NCBI GenBank assembly: GCA_016297415.1
Contig: JAEDGQ010000036.1
Span: forward strand, 1-18,489
Reading direction: 5' to 3'
DNA length: 18,489 nucleotides
From: Treponema sp.
Lineage (GTDB): Bacteria > Spirochaetota > Spirochaetia > Treponematales > Treponemataceae
Shown here: piece by piece, positions 12,280 to 18,489 of the stretch
Layout: the number at the start of each line of letters is the position of its first letter
How positions within the stretch are numbered: the stretch's first letter is position 1
Notes under the pieces: generated by a model
Database searches by the model: none
What the model was told of the DNA's origin: nothing
The model's input: the letters and a program-made list of their open reading frames with translations, nothing else
Made by a program: the position numbers and the translations under genes

Positions 12280-13785
12280 CTAGTTTTGTTCCAGTTGTCT
12301 TAGTATGGTCTGATCCAGTTTTATATGAAGATTTTTTTCGTTTGCAGGTAAGACAAGGCCTTTAGGTCCGTTTTTTGCCCGTCTTAAATGTTTAACCTGT
12401 GTATAGTACAAATCGGCTTCACCGTTTTTTCGTGCTTTGGAATAGTGAACAGCCAGATTACCTGCAATCAGCATAATTTCAAGAGGAATTGTTTTTCCGG
12501 TCCGGGCTTTTACAAAAATATAGCCGCCTGCATAATCTCTTGTGTGGAACCACATATCCTGACCTTTTACATAATGGCGGAGAAGTTCATCGTTTTCGCT
12601 GGCATCACGGCCTACAAAAATTACCCAGTCCTTTACCTGATACATAAGTCCCGGCCGTTCTTCTTTTTCCTGCTGCTTTGGAGTCTGCTGTTTTCTTAAA
12701 ATCTGTTCCAGTTTTACAGGATTTTTTTCGCTGGTCATTACAGCATACTGCTTTTCCAGTTCCCTTAAACTGCGGCGGGCTCGTTCAATATCGTGTTCCA
12801 GTTCTTCCAGTCCGCTAGTCTGTTTTTTGTAAGTTTCATAGTAAGAAGCAGCGTTTTCCTGTGCTGATTTTTTTGGGTCTATTTTAAGACGTACATCTTT
12901 TCCTGAGTCATAGTCGTTGCATTCAAGAAAACCGTCTGTAACAGAACCGTCATTAAATTTGTAGCTGTAACTTAAAATCAGATCGCCCTGATGTTTCCAC
13001 TGGGCAGCATTCAGAAAGGCCTGTCGTTTTTCTTCAAGTCTGTCCAGAGCAGCGGTCTGTCTGCTTTTGTGAGAGTTGTACCATTTTTCAGCCTGTTCCA
13101 GAAGGCTTTCGAGAGAAGATCTGGCATTTGTCTGGCTGTAGAAAAAATCAATTTTTTCGTTAAAGGAAAGTTCTCTGTCTGCAGGAAACTCTGTTCCTGA
13201 AAAATTTCTTACAGGAAATTTTGCCAGGGTTTCGCCATCGATTTCTGTTACTTCAGGAAGAGAAAGCTTTTCTCCTGTCATTTCCCCTTTTCCAGGGCGC
13301 CGGTAAAAACTGTCCAGAATAATATGGTCTTTTGTACAGAGAAAAATATTCCCTGCATTAGACCAGAGCCGGATATAAATGTTTAATTCTTCAACTCCCT
13401 CTTCTTCCACAGTGTTCTTTTTCTTTTTTGCGATTTTTTCCTGGGCAGCCGGCATAACATAAACAGGACCTTCCCTGTATGTTGAAATTTTTATGATTCT
13501 TTCTTTTCCCAGCTGACAGCAGTCTGTAATTCTTGCTCCTTTAATTCTTGAGCGAAGCATTTCATTAAATCTGAGAGGTTTTGGATTTTTAGGAATTTTT
13601 CTGTGAACTTCATTAAGACGACAGCTTCCTGCAGCCAGACAGATAAAAACAGTTTTAGGAACCCCCGGCTTGTAAGTATAAAGGGCAAGAGAGTCGAAAG
13701 AGGGCTGTACGATTTCCTGAATAAAACTTCCTTTTAAATCCAGTTCTTTCAGAATAAGGTCAATTTCGGTGCAGTTAAGAGACAT
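12280..13785 (-). CDS. rqcH: NFACT-family ribosome quality-control protein (RqcH/FbpA type)
   Basis: NFACT proteins bind obstructed large ribosomal subunits carrying peptidyl-tRNA and, in bacteria, recruit tRNA-Ala to add alanine tails. The protein has an N-terminal NFACT-N domain (about 1-190, with FNEMLRSRIKGARI), a charged helical middle likely to form a coiled coil (about 205-375), and a C-terminal NFACT-R domain (about 384-501) with WVIFVGRDASEND, WFHTRDYAGGYIFVKA, AVHYSKAR and YTQVKHLRRAKNGPKG. At 501 residues it is shorter than the roughly 570 of Bacillus RqcH. The conserved Asp-Arg pair needed for tRNA recruitment appears as E95-R96, a conservative change. The ATG follows the upstream stop directly (TAAATG), implying translational coupling; the Shine-Dalgarno is weak. 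Confidence 0.88.
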   Translation of the reverse strand: MSLNCTEIDLILKELDLKGSFIQEIVQPSFDSLALYTYKPGVPKTVFICLAAGSCRLNEVHRKIPKNPKPLRFNEMLRSRIKGARITDCCQLGKERIIKISTYREGPVYVMPAAQEKIAKKKKNTVEEEGVEELNIYIRLWSNAGNIFLCTKDHIILDSFYRRPGKGEMTGEKLSLPEVTEIDGETLAKFPVRNFSGTEFPADRELSFNEKIDFFYSQTNARSSLESLLEQAEKWYNSHKSRQTAALDRLEEKRQAFLNAAQWKHQGDLILSYSYKFNDGSVTDGFLECNDYDSGKDVRLKIDPKKSAQENAASYYETYKKQTSGLEELEHDIERARRSLRELEKQYAVMTSEKNPVKLEQILRKQQTPKQQEKEERPGLMYQVKDWVIFVGRDASENDELLRHYVKGQDMWFHTRDYAGGYIFVKARTGKTIPLEIMLIAGNLAVHYSKARKNGEADLYYTQVKHLRRAKNGPKGLVLPANEKNLHIKLDQTILRQLEQN

Positions 13786-15093
13786 TTAGTTTGAGTTTCC
13801 TGTAAGTTCGGCCAGCTGCTGGCTGAGGGCAATAGTTTTGCTTGTCTGCTTAACAAGCCGCTGTGCCAGCATTTTTGAAAGGAAAATACCGTAATGAGGA
13901 TTGCGGCGGATCAGAGATAAAAAGTCGTGTTTAGGAATCTTAATCAGTTTACATTCCCCTACGGCAAGAACAGTAGCAGAGCGGCGGTCATTAAGCAGGA
14001 ATGCCATTTCTCCAATAAACATGTCATTAGGAGCGAGTACAGAAACAAGTTTTTTTCCGGCATAAACGGCAAAGCGGCCACCTACAATAAAGTACAGGTC
14101 ATTGCTGGCTTCGTTCTGACGGCAGATAATCTGTTTGTCGTGGTATGTAATTGTGTCAAAAGGCTTGAACAGGCCAGGCACATTATTAGTAGAGTTGCGA
14201 AGGTTTGTGATTTCGAAACTAACTTCATTACCTTTTTCGTTATAGAAAAGCTGGTTTACAAGGCCTTCAGAAAGATTGATTCCCCGGCCGTGCAGGTCTG
14301 CAGTTGGTTCTTTGTTAAGGTATTTTTTCCAGTCAAAGCCCTTTCCGTCATCACGGATTGTAAACTTAGACTTAACTTTTCCGATTGCGTAAGAAATATA
14401 GATTCTTCTGCTTGAAAACTGCGGCATGGCTGCACGGGCACAAATAAGCTGAAGAATATCGCCGCCCTGGCTCATCCATTTTGTTTTATCAGTATAAGAA
14501 ATCTCAAGATTACCGTGTTCAAGGGCGTTTGTTAAAAGTTCCATAAGGGTAATCTGAAGATTAAAACGGTCATCATCAGAAATGCGGTTTGTATTAAAAA
14601 GATAGCTTACAAGGAAGTTTGTGTAAAAGCGGATATCCATAGGATCGTTTCCGCAGATAAAGTTTCCTGTTTCCTGGCCGCCGATTACATCCTGCATACC
14701 CCGGTTAAAAAGAAACTGCTGGTTCTGCCACAGAATGCGGAGAAGACGGCTGAAATGTTTTGTAAAGTCTTTTACAGTCTGGATAGCAACAATATTAGTA
14801 TTTTTGCGGGCTTCCAGTTCCTGAACCATTCTCTGGTTACGGCAAACAGCAATTACGCCGCCAAAGTGGAGCCATGGGTCTTCATCAATGGAAGAAAGAA
14901 TTCTCTTTGCATCAACATCACTAGAAGAAAAATCGATTACTTTGATTTCCGGAACCTGATAGTCGATGTAGTTAATAATCTGTTCTGTGTCAGAAAAAAC
15001 ATCTGTTTCAAAATAGCTTTTGTAACGGGAACAGGCTGTTTTAACAGTATCAATTACAATCTGATTAGAAGACGCTGTAAGAATTTTTTTCAT
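13786..15093 (-). CDS. Three-domain signalling protein: receiver-like, anti-sigma-type ATPase, cyclic-nucleotide-binding
   Basis: Residues 1-120 resemble a response-regulator receiver. A possible acceptor is D54 in VIDFSS, but the acidic pair after strand 1 is missing (ILTASSNQ), so it is probably a pseudo-receiver. Residues 150-305 form a GHKL ATPase of the RsbW/SpoIIAB type: N-box E185-N189-H193 in MELLTNALEHGN, DDGKGFD (248-254) and GRG (269-271). Residues 315-425 form a cNMP-binding domain whose phosphate cassette reads GE (361-362) and RSA (371-373), as in nucleotide-binding members. I chose the ATG at 15093, with GGAG six bases upstream, over the TTG at 15123. It likely links a second messenger to phosphorylation or partner switching. 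It is soluble and co-transcribed with rqcH. Confidence 0.85.
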   Translation of the reverse strand: MKKILTASSNQIVIDTVKTACSRYKSYFETDVFSDTEQIINYIDYQVPEIKVIDFSSSDVDAKRILSSIDEDPWLHFGGVIAVCRNQRMVQELEARKNTNIVAIQTVKDFTKHFSRLLRILWQNQQFLFNRGMQDVIGGQETGNFICGNDPMDIRFYTNFLVSYLFNTNRISDDDRFNLQITLMELLTNALEHGNLEISYTDKTKWMSQGGDILQLICARAAMPQFSSRRIYISYAIGKVKSKFTIRDDGKGFDWKKYLNKEPTADLHGRGINLSEGLVNQLFYNEKGNEVSFEITNLRNSTNNVPGLFKPFDTITYHDKQIICRQNEASNDLYFIVGGRFAVYAGKKLVSVLAPNDMFIGEMAFLLNDRRSATVLAVGECKLIKIPKHDFLSLIRRNPHYGIFLSKMLAQRLVKQTSKTIALSQQLAELTGNSN

Positions 15094-15131
15094 GGTTAAC
15101 TCCGACTTTTTTATATGGTTCAAGTATATAA

Positions 15132-15137
15132 ATTATA
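15132..15137 (-). promoter_or_regulatory. Exact TATAAT -10 box upstream of the signalling gene
   Basis: Minus-strand TATAAT lies 38 bases before the ATG at 15093, giving a leader of about 30 bases that includes the GGAG Shine-Dalgarno. No good -35 box is seen 16-18 bp upstream, so recognition may depend on the -10 or on an activator. Confidence 0.45.
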
Positions 15138-15173
15138 AAGTTTTTGATAAACAGTTTTATGGAGTACTAAGGA

Positions 15174-15225
15174 ATAAAAAAAGTCCTTTCTCTTGCACCG
15201 AATCTGATGCAGGAAAAGGACTTTT
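15174..15225 (-). terminator. Rho-independent terminator after adk
   Basis: Stem AAAAGTCCTTT (15179-15189) pairs with AAAGGACTTTT (15215-15225). In the minus-strand direction the stem runs into seven T. It begins about 30 bases after the adk stop. The plus-strand side also carries a short T-run, so it may act both ways. Confidence 0.85.
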
Positions 15226-15253
15226 GATTATTAAATAAAACTATTTAGTTCCA

Positions 15254-15883
15254 TTACATCGGGAACTTAGTTTTAAATTCAGCAAGTACAGTTTCTGGAG
15301 CTGGTTTAGCGTCAACGTCTACCAGGTTACCTTTTCCTTTGTAGAAATCGATAAGTGGAGCTGTTGATTCGCGGTAAACTTCCAGACGGTGTTTGATTGA
15401 TTCTGGTTTGTCGTCATCGCGAGTGTAAAGTGCGCCGCCGCATTTGTCACATTTGTCTGCAACTTTTGGAGGGTTGTTCTTTATGTGATACATCTGACCA
15501 CATTCTTTACAGCAGATGCGTCCACCGAGACGGTCAACAACAGCGTTGTCTTCAATATCAAAGTTTACTGCAGCATCAATTTTAGCAAAGCCTTCAAGAG
15601 CTTCTGCCTGTGGAATTGTGCGTGGGAACCCGTCAAGAATGTATCCCTTTGCTGTGTCAGGTTTAGAAAGACGATCCTTTACAAGACCGATAGTGATTTC
15701 GTCAGAAACGAGACCACCGGCATCGATAATAGCCTTAGCTTTTTTACCAAGTTCAGTTCCGTTTTTAATGTTTTCGCGGAAAATGTCACCTGTAGAAATG
15801 TGTGGAATACCGTAAGCAGCTGCTACTTCCTTTGCGAGAGTTCCTTTACCTGCTCCTGGCGGGCCTAAAAAGATGAAGTTCAT
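15254..15883 (-). CDS. adk: Adenylate kinase with zinc-type LID
   Basis: Adenylate kinase balances ATP, ADP and AMP in the cytoplasm. Visible features are the P-loop GPPGAGKGT (7-15), the NMP-binding STGDIFR, DGFPRT (84-89), and the long-form LID with four cysteines C125, C128, C145 and C148 (two CxxC pairs) in the usual zinc-binding spacing; C124 is an additional cysteine. The closing segments RLEVYRESTAPLIDFY and the 209-residue length are normal. The ATG has AGGAG (complement of 15890-15894) six bases upstream. It forms its own transcription unit, with a strong terminator downstream and a GC-rich element upstream that would be part of a leader of about 140 bases. Confidence 0.97.
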   Translation of the reverse strand: MNFIFLGPPGAGKGTLAKEVAAAYGIPHISTGDIFRENIKNGTELGKKAKAIIDAGGLVSDEITIGLVKDRLSKPDTAKGYILDGFPRTIPQAEALEGFAKIDAAVNFDIEDNAVVDRLGGRICCKECGQMYHIKNNPPKVADKCDKCGGALYTRDDDKPESIKHRLEVYRESTAPLIDFYKGKGNLVDVDAKPAPETVLAEFKTKFPM

Positions 15884-15902
15884 TTGTATCTCCTATTGAT
15901 AT

Positions 15903-16017
15903 GGGCGTTCCCTGCCTCCGGCAGGTCGTGCGTTCCGCTGCTCGGTAACCCTCGGCCTCCTCAGTCGCTTCCGCTCCCTGCGGTGGCTGGCTGTGCCACA
16001 GCTCCATGCACTAACGC
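15903..16017 (-). repeat. GC-rich intergenic element, copy C
   Basis: This is an inverted copy of the 9774-9885 element. Shared words are GGGCGTTCCC (15903-15912), TTCCGCTG (15933-15940), GCCTCCTC (15955-15962) and CCTGCGGTGG (15977-15986), in mirrored order. It ends in CTAACGC (16011-16017). Internal stems include CCTGCC/GGCAGG (15911-15916/15920-15925). Short inverted ends GGGCGTT and AACGC bound it. Confidence 0.8.
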
Positions 16018-16029
16018 ATCATGCACAAA

Positions 16030-16058
16030 AATATATCATAAAAATAAATAATGAACAA
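16030..16058 (-). promoter_or_regulatory. Candidate adk promoter
   Basis: Minus-strand TTGTTC (16053-16058), 17 bp, then TATATT (16030-16035), in the AT-rich strip between rarA and the GC-rich element. The -35 match is poor and the -10 match good. If used, the whole element lies in the adk 5' leader. Confidence 0.35.
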
Positions 16059-16122
16059 TTCAATGAGAGAGTCAGTTTTAATCTGATACATTGTCTTGGG
16101 GTTTGTTCCGAGAATCTCCCTG

Positions 16123-18489
16123 TTATTTATTCAATTCTACAGTCATAAAGAGGATTGTAGTTTTCCAGTTAAAGAGCTTGTTCTGACTGGCAGTAATAAG
16201 AAGATTTTTAATTTTTTCAATATCACCGTTTCCGACTGCACCATAAAGGGCTGCTCCGTAAGCAGAATTTTCAGAATCAAACCATCTGGAAATTTCCTGA
16301 GGCGAAAGCCGTCTTTTTTCGGAGATTTCTCTGCCGGCAGATTTAATTTCAAAGCCGTTTTTTCTGAAAGCTTCTTCAATGGTCTGCTGGTTCCAGTTAA
16401 ACAGTTTATTATCACTGTCACCAAAAAATTCATTTTCAGCAAGAGTCATTTTTTTGATAAGGGTATCAAAAGTTTCTCTTGTTGCATCTGTCAGTATCTG
16501 ATTTTCAATCAGATCCGAAATTCTTTGACCTTTTGAAGGAATCCTCTGGGAGATTACAACCTTAAGGTCACCAGTTTCTTTTGTAATGTTTTTAAGTGCG
16601 TAGGAAAGAACATCGGCACTATCCTGGCAGTTAAAAGGATCTCTAAAGAAAATCCGGTCAAACACCATGTCTTTTTTTGCGAACTGTTCAAGAATGCTGT
16701 TAAATTCGTCGGCACTAAGATAGTTTTCTTTGTTTTCCGGTCTTTTAATAAGAACAGGTCTGTCCAGATCGTCCAGAGTACGCCCGTACTGATTTAAGAT
16801 TTCCATTCCTCTGTCAGACACACAAAGACCTGCAGTTACACCTTCCGGAGTTTTGCGGCTTACATCCCACAGTAAAAGACCATCATCAGCATTCCAGATT
16901 AAACTTCTTGTATGACGGCTTAAATCTCCCAGCTGAACCATGGCATCACGGATTTCTGTAAGAACTTCAGCTCTGTTGGAATCCAGTCTTGCCCGCCATG
17001 AGCGGTCGGCCTTGTCCAGGGCAGATTCTTTTCTGTTATCTCTAGGTGTAAAAGTAAGATTTTCCGCTTTGACAGTTTTGTTTGTGCCAAAGTTTTTATT
17101 TATCCACCATTCACCGATGGGATTGTTAAAATCACTGGCAAAATGAGGAAGTGGATGCATTCCGCAGCTGGCATCTGTGTCAGGTTTTTCAGGTTCGCTG
17201 CCTTCCAGAATTGCAGAAATCTGGATTTCTCTGCGGCTTAAAACATCGTCTTTGATTTTTGCTTCATAGCCCTGATTAGTTGGTGTGTAGAAAACCCTGC
17301 CTACAAGTTCTGTGGGAAGATACTGCTGGGCAACCCAGTGATCTCTGTATGCGTGAGGGTACAGGTATCCGTCACCGTGACCAAAACCTTCTGCATCACG
17401 ACTTGAATCTCTCAGGTGATTTGGAACTTCAGCATCTTCCTTGTTTACGCTGGCCAGTGCATCGAAAAAGGCCATTGAACTGTTTGATTTAGGAGCAGTA
17501 GCAAGATAAAGGGCTGCATGAGCCAGGTGATATCTTCCTTCCGGCAAGCCGACTCTGTCAAAAGCATCTGCACAGCTTGTTACAACAGCAATGGCGTAAG
17601 GATCTGCAAGACCTGTGTCTTCACAGGCACTTATAAGCATTCTTCTGAAAATAAAGTGAGGATCTTCACCAGCACGAACCATTCTTGCAAGCCAGTACAT
17701 GGCAGCATCCGGATCACGACCCCGTAAAGATTTAATAAAGGCAGAAATAATGTCGTAATGATAGTCGCCGTCTCTGTCGTAGAGAACAACTTTTTTCTGA
17801 ATGGATTCTTCTGCTGCTTCCTTAGAAATAAAGATCCGGCTTCCCCAGGCAGGAACAGGATTTGCATTGTAAGGATCCCACTTTTCTGGAGTAGTTTCTA
17901 CGGCCAGTTCAAGGGCATTTAAGAGGGAACGGGCATCTCCGTTTGCTGTGTCTACAAGATGTTCCAGAGCCCCTTCTTCAAATTCAACAACCCAGTGACC
18001 ATATCCCCGTTCTGTATCGTTTAGTGCCTGACGGGCAGCTTTAATAAGATCATCTTTTGTAAGAGGCTTCAGCTGGAAAACCCGGCTTCTGCTTACAAGG
18101 GCTTTGTTTACTTCAAAAAAAGGATTTTCTGTAGTGGCACCAATAAGAATGATAGTACCGTTTTCTACCCAGGGTAAAAGAGCGTCCTGCTGGGCTTTGT
18201 TCCAGCGGTGAACTTCATCAACAAAGAGAATTGTACGGCGGGTGTAAAGCTTGTAAAAATCTTCTGCCTGTTTAATGGCAGCCCTGATTTCTGCAACGCC
18301 TGTAAGTACCGCATTGAGAGTAATAAAATTTGAGGAAGTGTGATTTGCAATTACTCTTGCAAGAGTAGTTTTGCCGCAGCCTGGAGGACCATAAAAAATT
18401 ACAGATGTAAGCTGGTCAGCAGCAATAGCACGACGAAGAAGACGGCCTTTACCAACAATATGATCCTGACCAATATATTCATCAAGATT
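16123..18489 (-). CDS. rarA: RarA/MgsA-type AAA+ recombination factor with C-terminal extension (5' end outside window)
   Basis: RarA-family ATPases act at stalled replication forks. The frame is open to the right edge of the window, so the start is missing, probably by about 20 codons because the visible part begins at LDEYIGQ. Numbering from the edge, Walker A is GPPGCGKTT (34-42), Walker B is LFVDEVHRWNK, sensor-1 region is IGATTENPFFEV, and the arginine motif is SRSRVFQL. The family C-terminal part includes RDPDAAMYWLARM and HWVAQQYLP and ends near residue 413. A further 365 residues follow in frame; no known RarA core has them. This part has alternating strand-helix hydrophobicity (LLLWDV, FDRIFFRDPF, LKVVISQRIP) that could be a Rossmann-like, possibly methyltransferase-derived, domain, but it lacks a GxGxG motif. 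NKLFNW occurs twice near the end. Confidence 0.92.
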   Translation of the reverse strand, partial: NLDEYIGQDHIVGKGRLLRRAIAADQLTSVIFYGPPGCGKTTLARVIANHTSSNFITLNAVLTGVAEIRAAIKQAEDFYKLYTRRTILFVDEVHRWNKAQQDALLPWVENGTIILIGATTENPFFEVNKALVSRSRVFQLKPLTKDDLIKAARQALNDTERGYGHWVVEFEEGALEHLVDTANGDARSLLNALELAVETTPEKWDPYNANPVPAWGSRIFISKEAAEESIQKKVVLYDRDGDYHYDIISAFIKSLRGRDPDAAMYWLARMVRAGEDPHFIFRRMLISACEDTGLADPYAIAVVTSCADAFDRVGLPEGRYHLAHAALYLATAPKSNSSMAFFDALASVNKEDAEVPNHLRDSSRDAEGFGHGDGYLYPHAYRDHWVAQQYLPTELVGRVFYTPTNQGYEAKIKDDVLSRREIQISAILEGSEPEKPDTDASCGMHPLPHFASDFNNPIGEWWINKNFGTNKTVKAENLTFTPRDNRKESALDKADRSWRARLDSNRAEVLTEIRDAMVQLGDLSRHTRSLIWNADDGLLLWDVSRKTPEGVTAGLCVSDRGMEILNQYGRTLDDLDRPVLIKRPENKENYLSADEFNSILEQFAKKDMVFDRIFFRDPFNCQDSADVLSYALKNITKETGDLKVVISQRIPSKGQRISDLIENQILTDATRETFDTLIKKMTLAENEFFGDSDNKLFNWNQQTIEEAFRKNGFEIKSAGREISEKRRLSPQEISRWFDSENSAYGAALYGAVGNGDIEKIKNLLITASQNKLFNWKTTILFMTVELNK

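Noticed and set aside
13927..14415. Plus-strand frame of 162 codons opposite the signalling gene
   Set aside because: It lies opposite conserved ATPase and cNMP-binding motifs and has no start signals.
15094..15123. TTG start ten codons upstream in the signalling gene
   Set aside because: The ATG at 15093 has GGAG six bases upstream; the TTG has none and would overlap the expected transcription start.
16096..16536. Plus-strand frame of 146 codons at the rarA 3' end
   Set aside because: Phe/Ser/Lys-rich shadow of the rarA extension, which has better coding character on the minus strand.

Overview
The window looks like a chromosomal segment of a low-GC bacterium, most likely a host-associated Treponema-type spirochaete. 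That is an inference. It rests on overall protein character, the CExxHGH form of the pterin synthase (reported in spirochaetes that lack folB), and GC-rich hairpin elements set between AT-rich genes. No phage, integrase, transposase, CRISPR, tRNA or rRNA is visible. Eleven genes lie on the minus strand and one on the plus strand. No stretch longer than about 275 bases lacks a gene.

Layout, left to right. Positions 1-187 hold a 55-bp direct repeat, each copy carrying a terminator hairpin; the second copy ends the murD transcript. Positions 188-5722 are a cell-wall cluster transcribed leftward as murE, a DUF368/PopT-type lipid-carrier translocase, ddl and murD. It covers cytoplasmic peptidoglycan precursor synthesis plus recycling of the undecaprenyl phosphate carrier. 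Positions 5723-5868 hold three tandem hairpins (the end of the preceding transcript) and the murE promoter. Positions 5869-9726 are a leftward operon: metH without a reactivation domain, an unrecognised protein with weak PAP2-like motifs, and a COG0720 pterin synthase that may feed folate synthesis. Positions 10001-11209, the only plus-strand gene, encode a TetR-type DNA-binding domain fused in frame to a DRE-TIM metallolyase/aldolase; the aldolase also has its own internal start. A 110-nt bidirectional terminator hairpin separates it from metF. Positions 11348-15093 hold metF, an NFACT/RqcH-type ribosome quality-control protein, and a three-domain signalling protein (receiver-like, anti-sigma-type ATPase, cyclic-nucleotide-binding). 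Then come adk and the 3' part of a rarA gene with a 365-residue C-terminal extension.

How they fit together: metH, metF and the pterin synthase form a folate/methionine one-carbon theme; murE, popT, ddl and murD form a cell-wall theme; rqcH, rarA and adk are housekeeping.

Three observations stand out. First, metH, murE and metF lack a Shine-Dalgarno sequence, and each has a sigma70-like promoter (17-bp spacer) whose -10 box ends only 6-9 nt before the ATG. This predicts leaderless mRNAs, whereas most neighbouring genes have good Shine-Dalgarno sites. Second, the TetR-HTH/aldolase fusion has an internal start and an 11-bp inverted repeat in its own promoter. Third, a family of 90-120-bp GC-rich elements with GCGTT-type inverted ends occurs three times, and one copy supplies the ddl stop codon.
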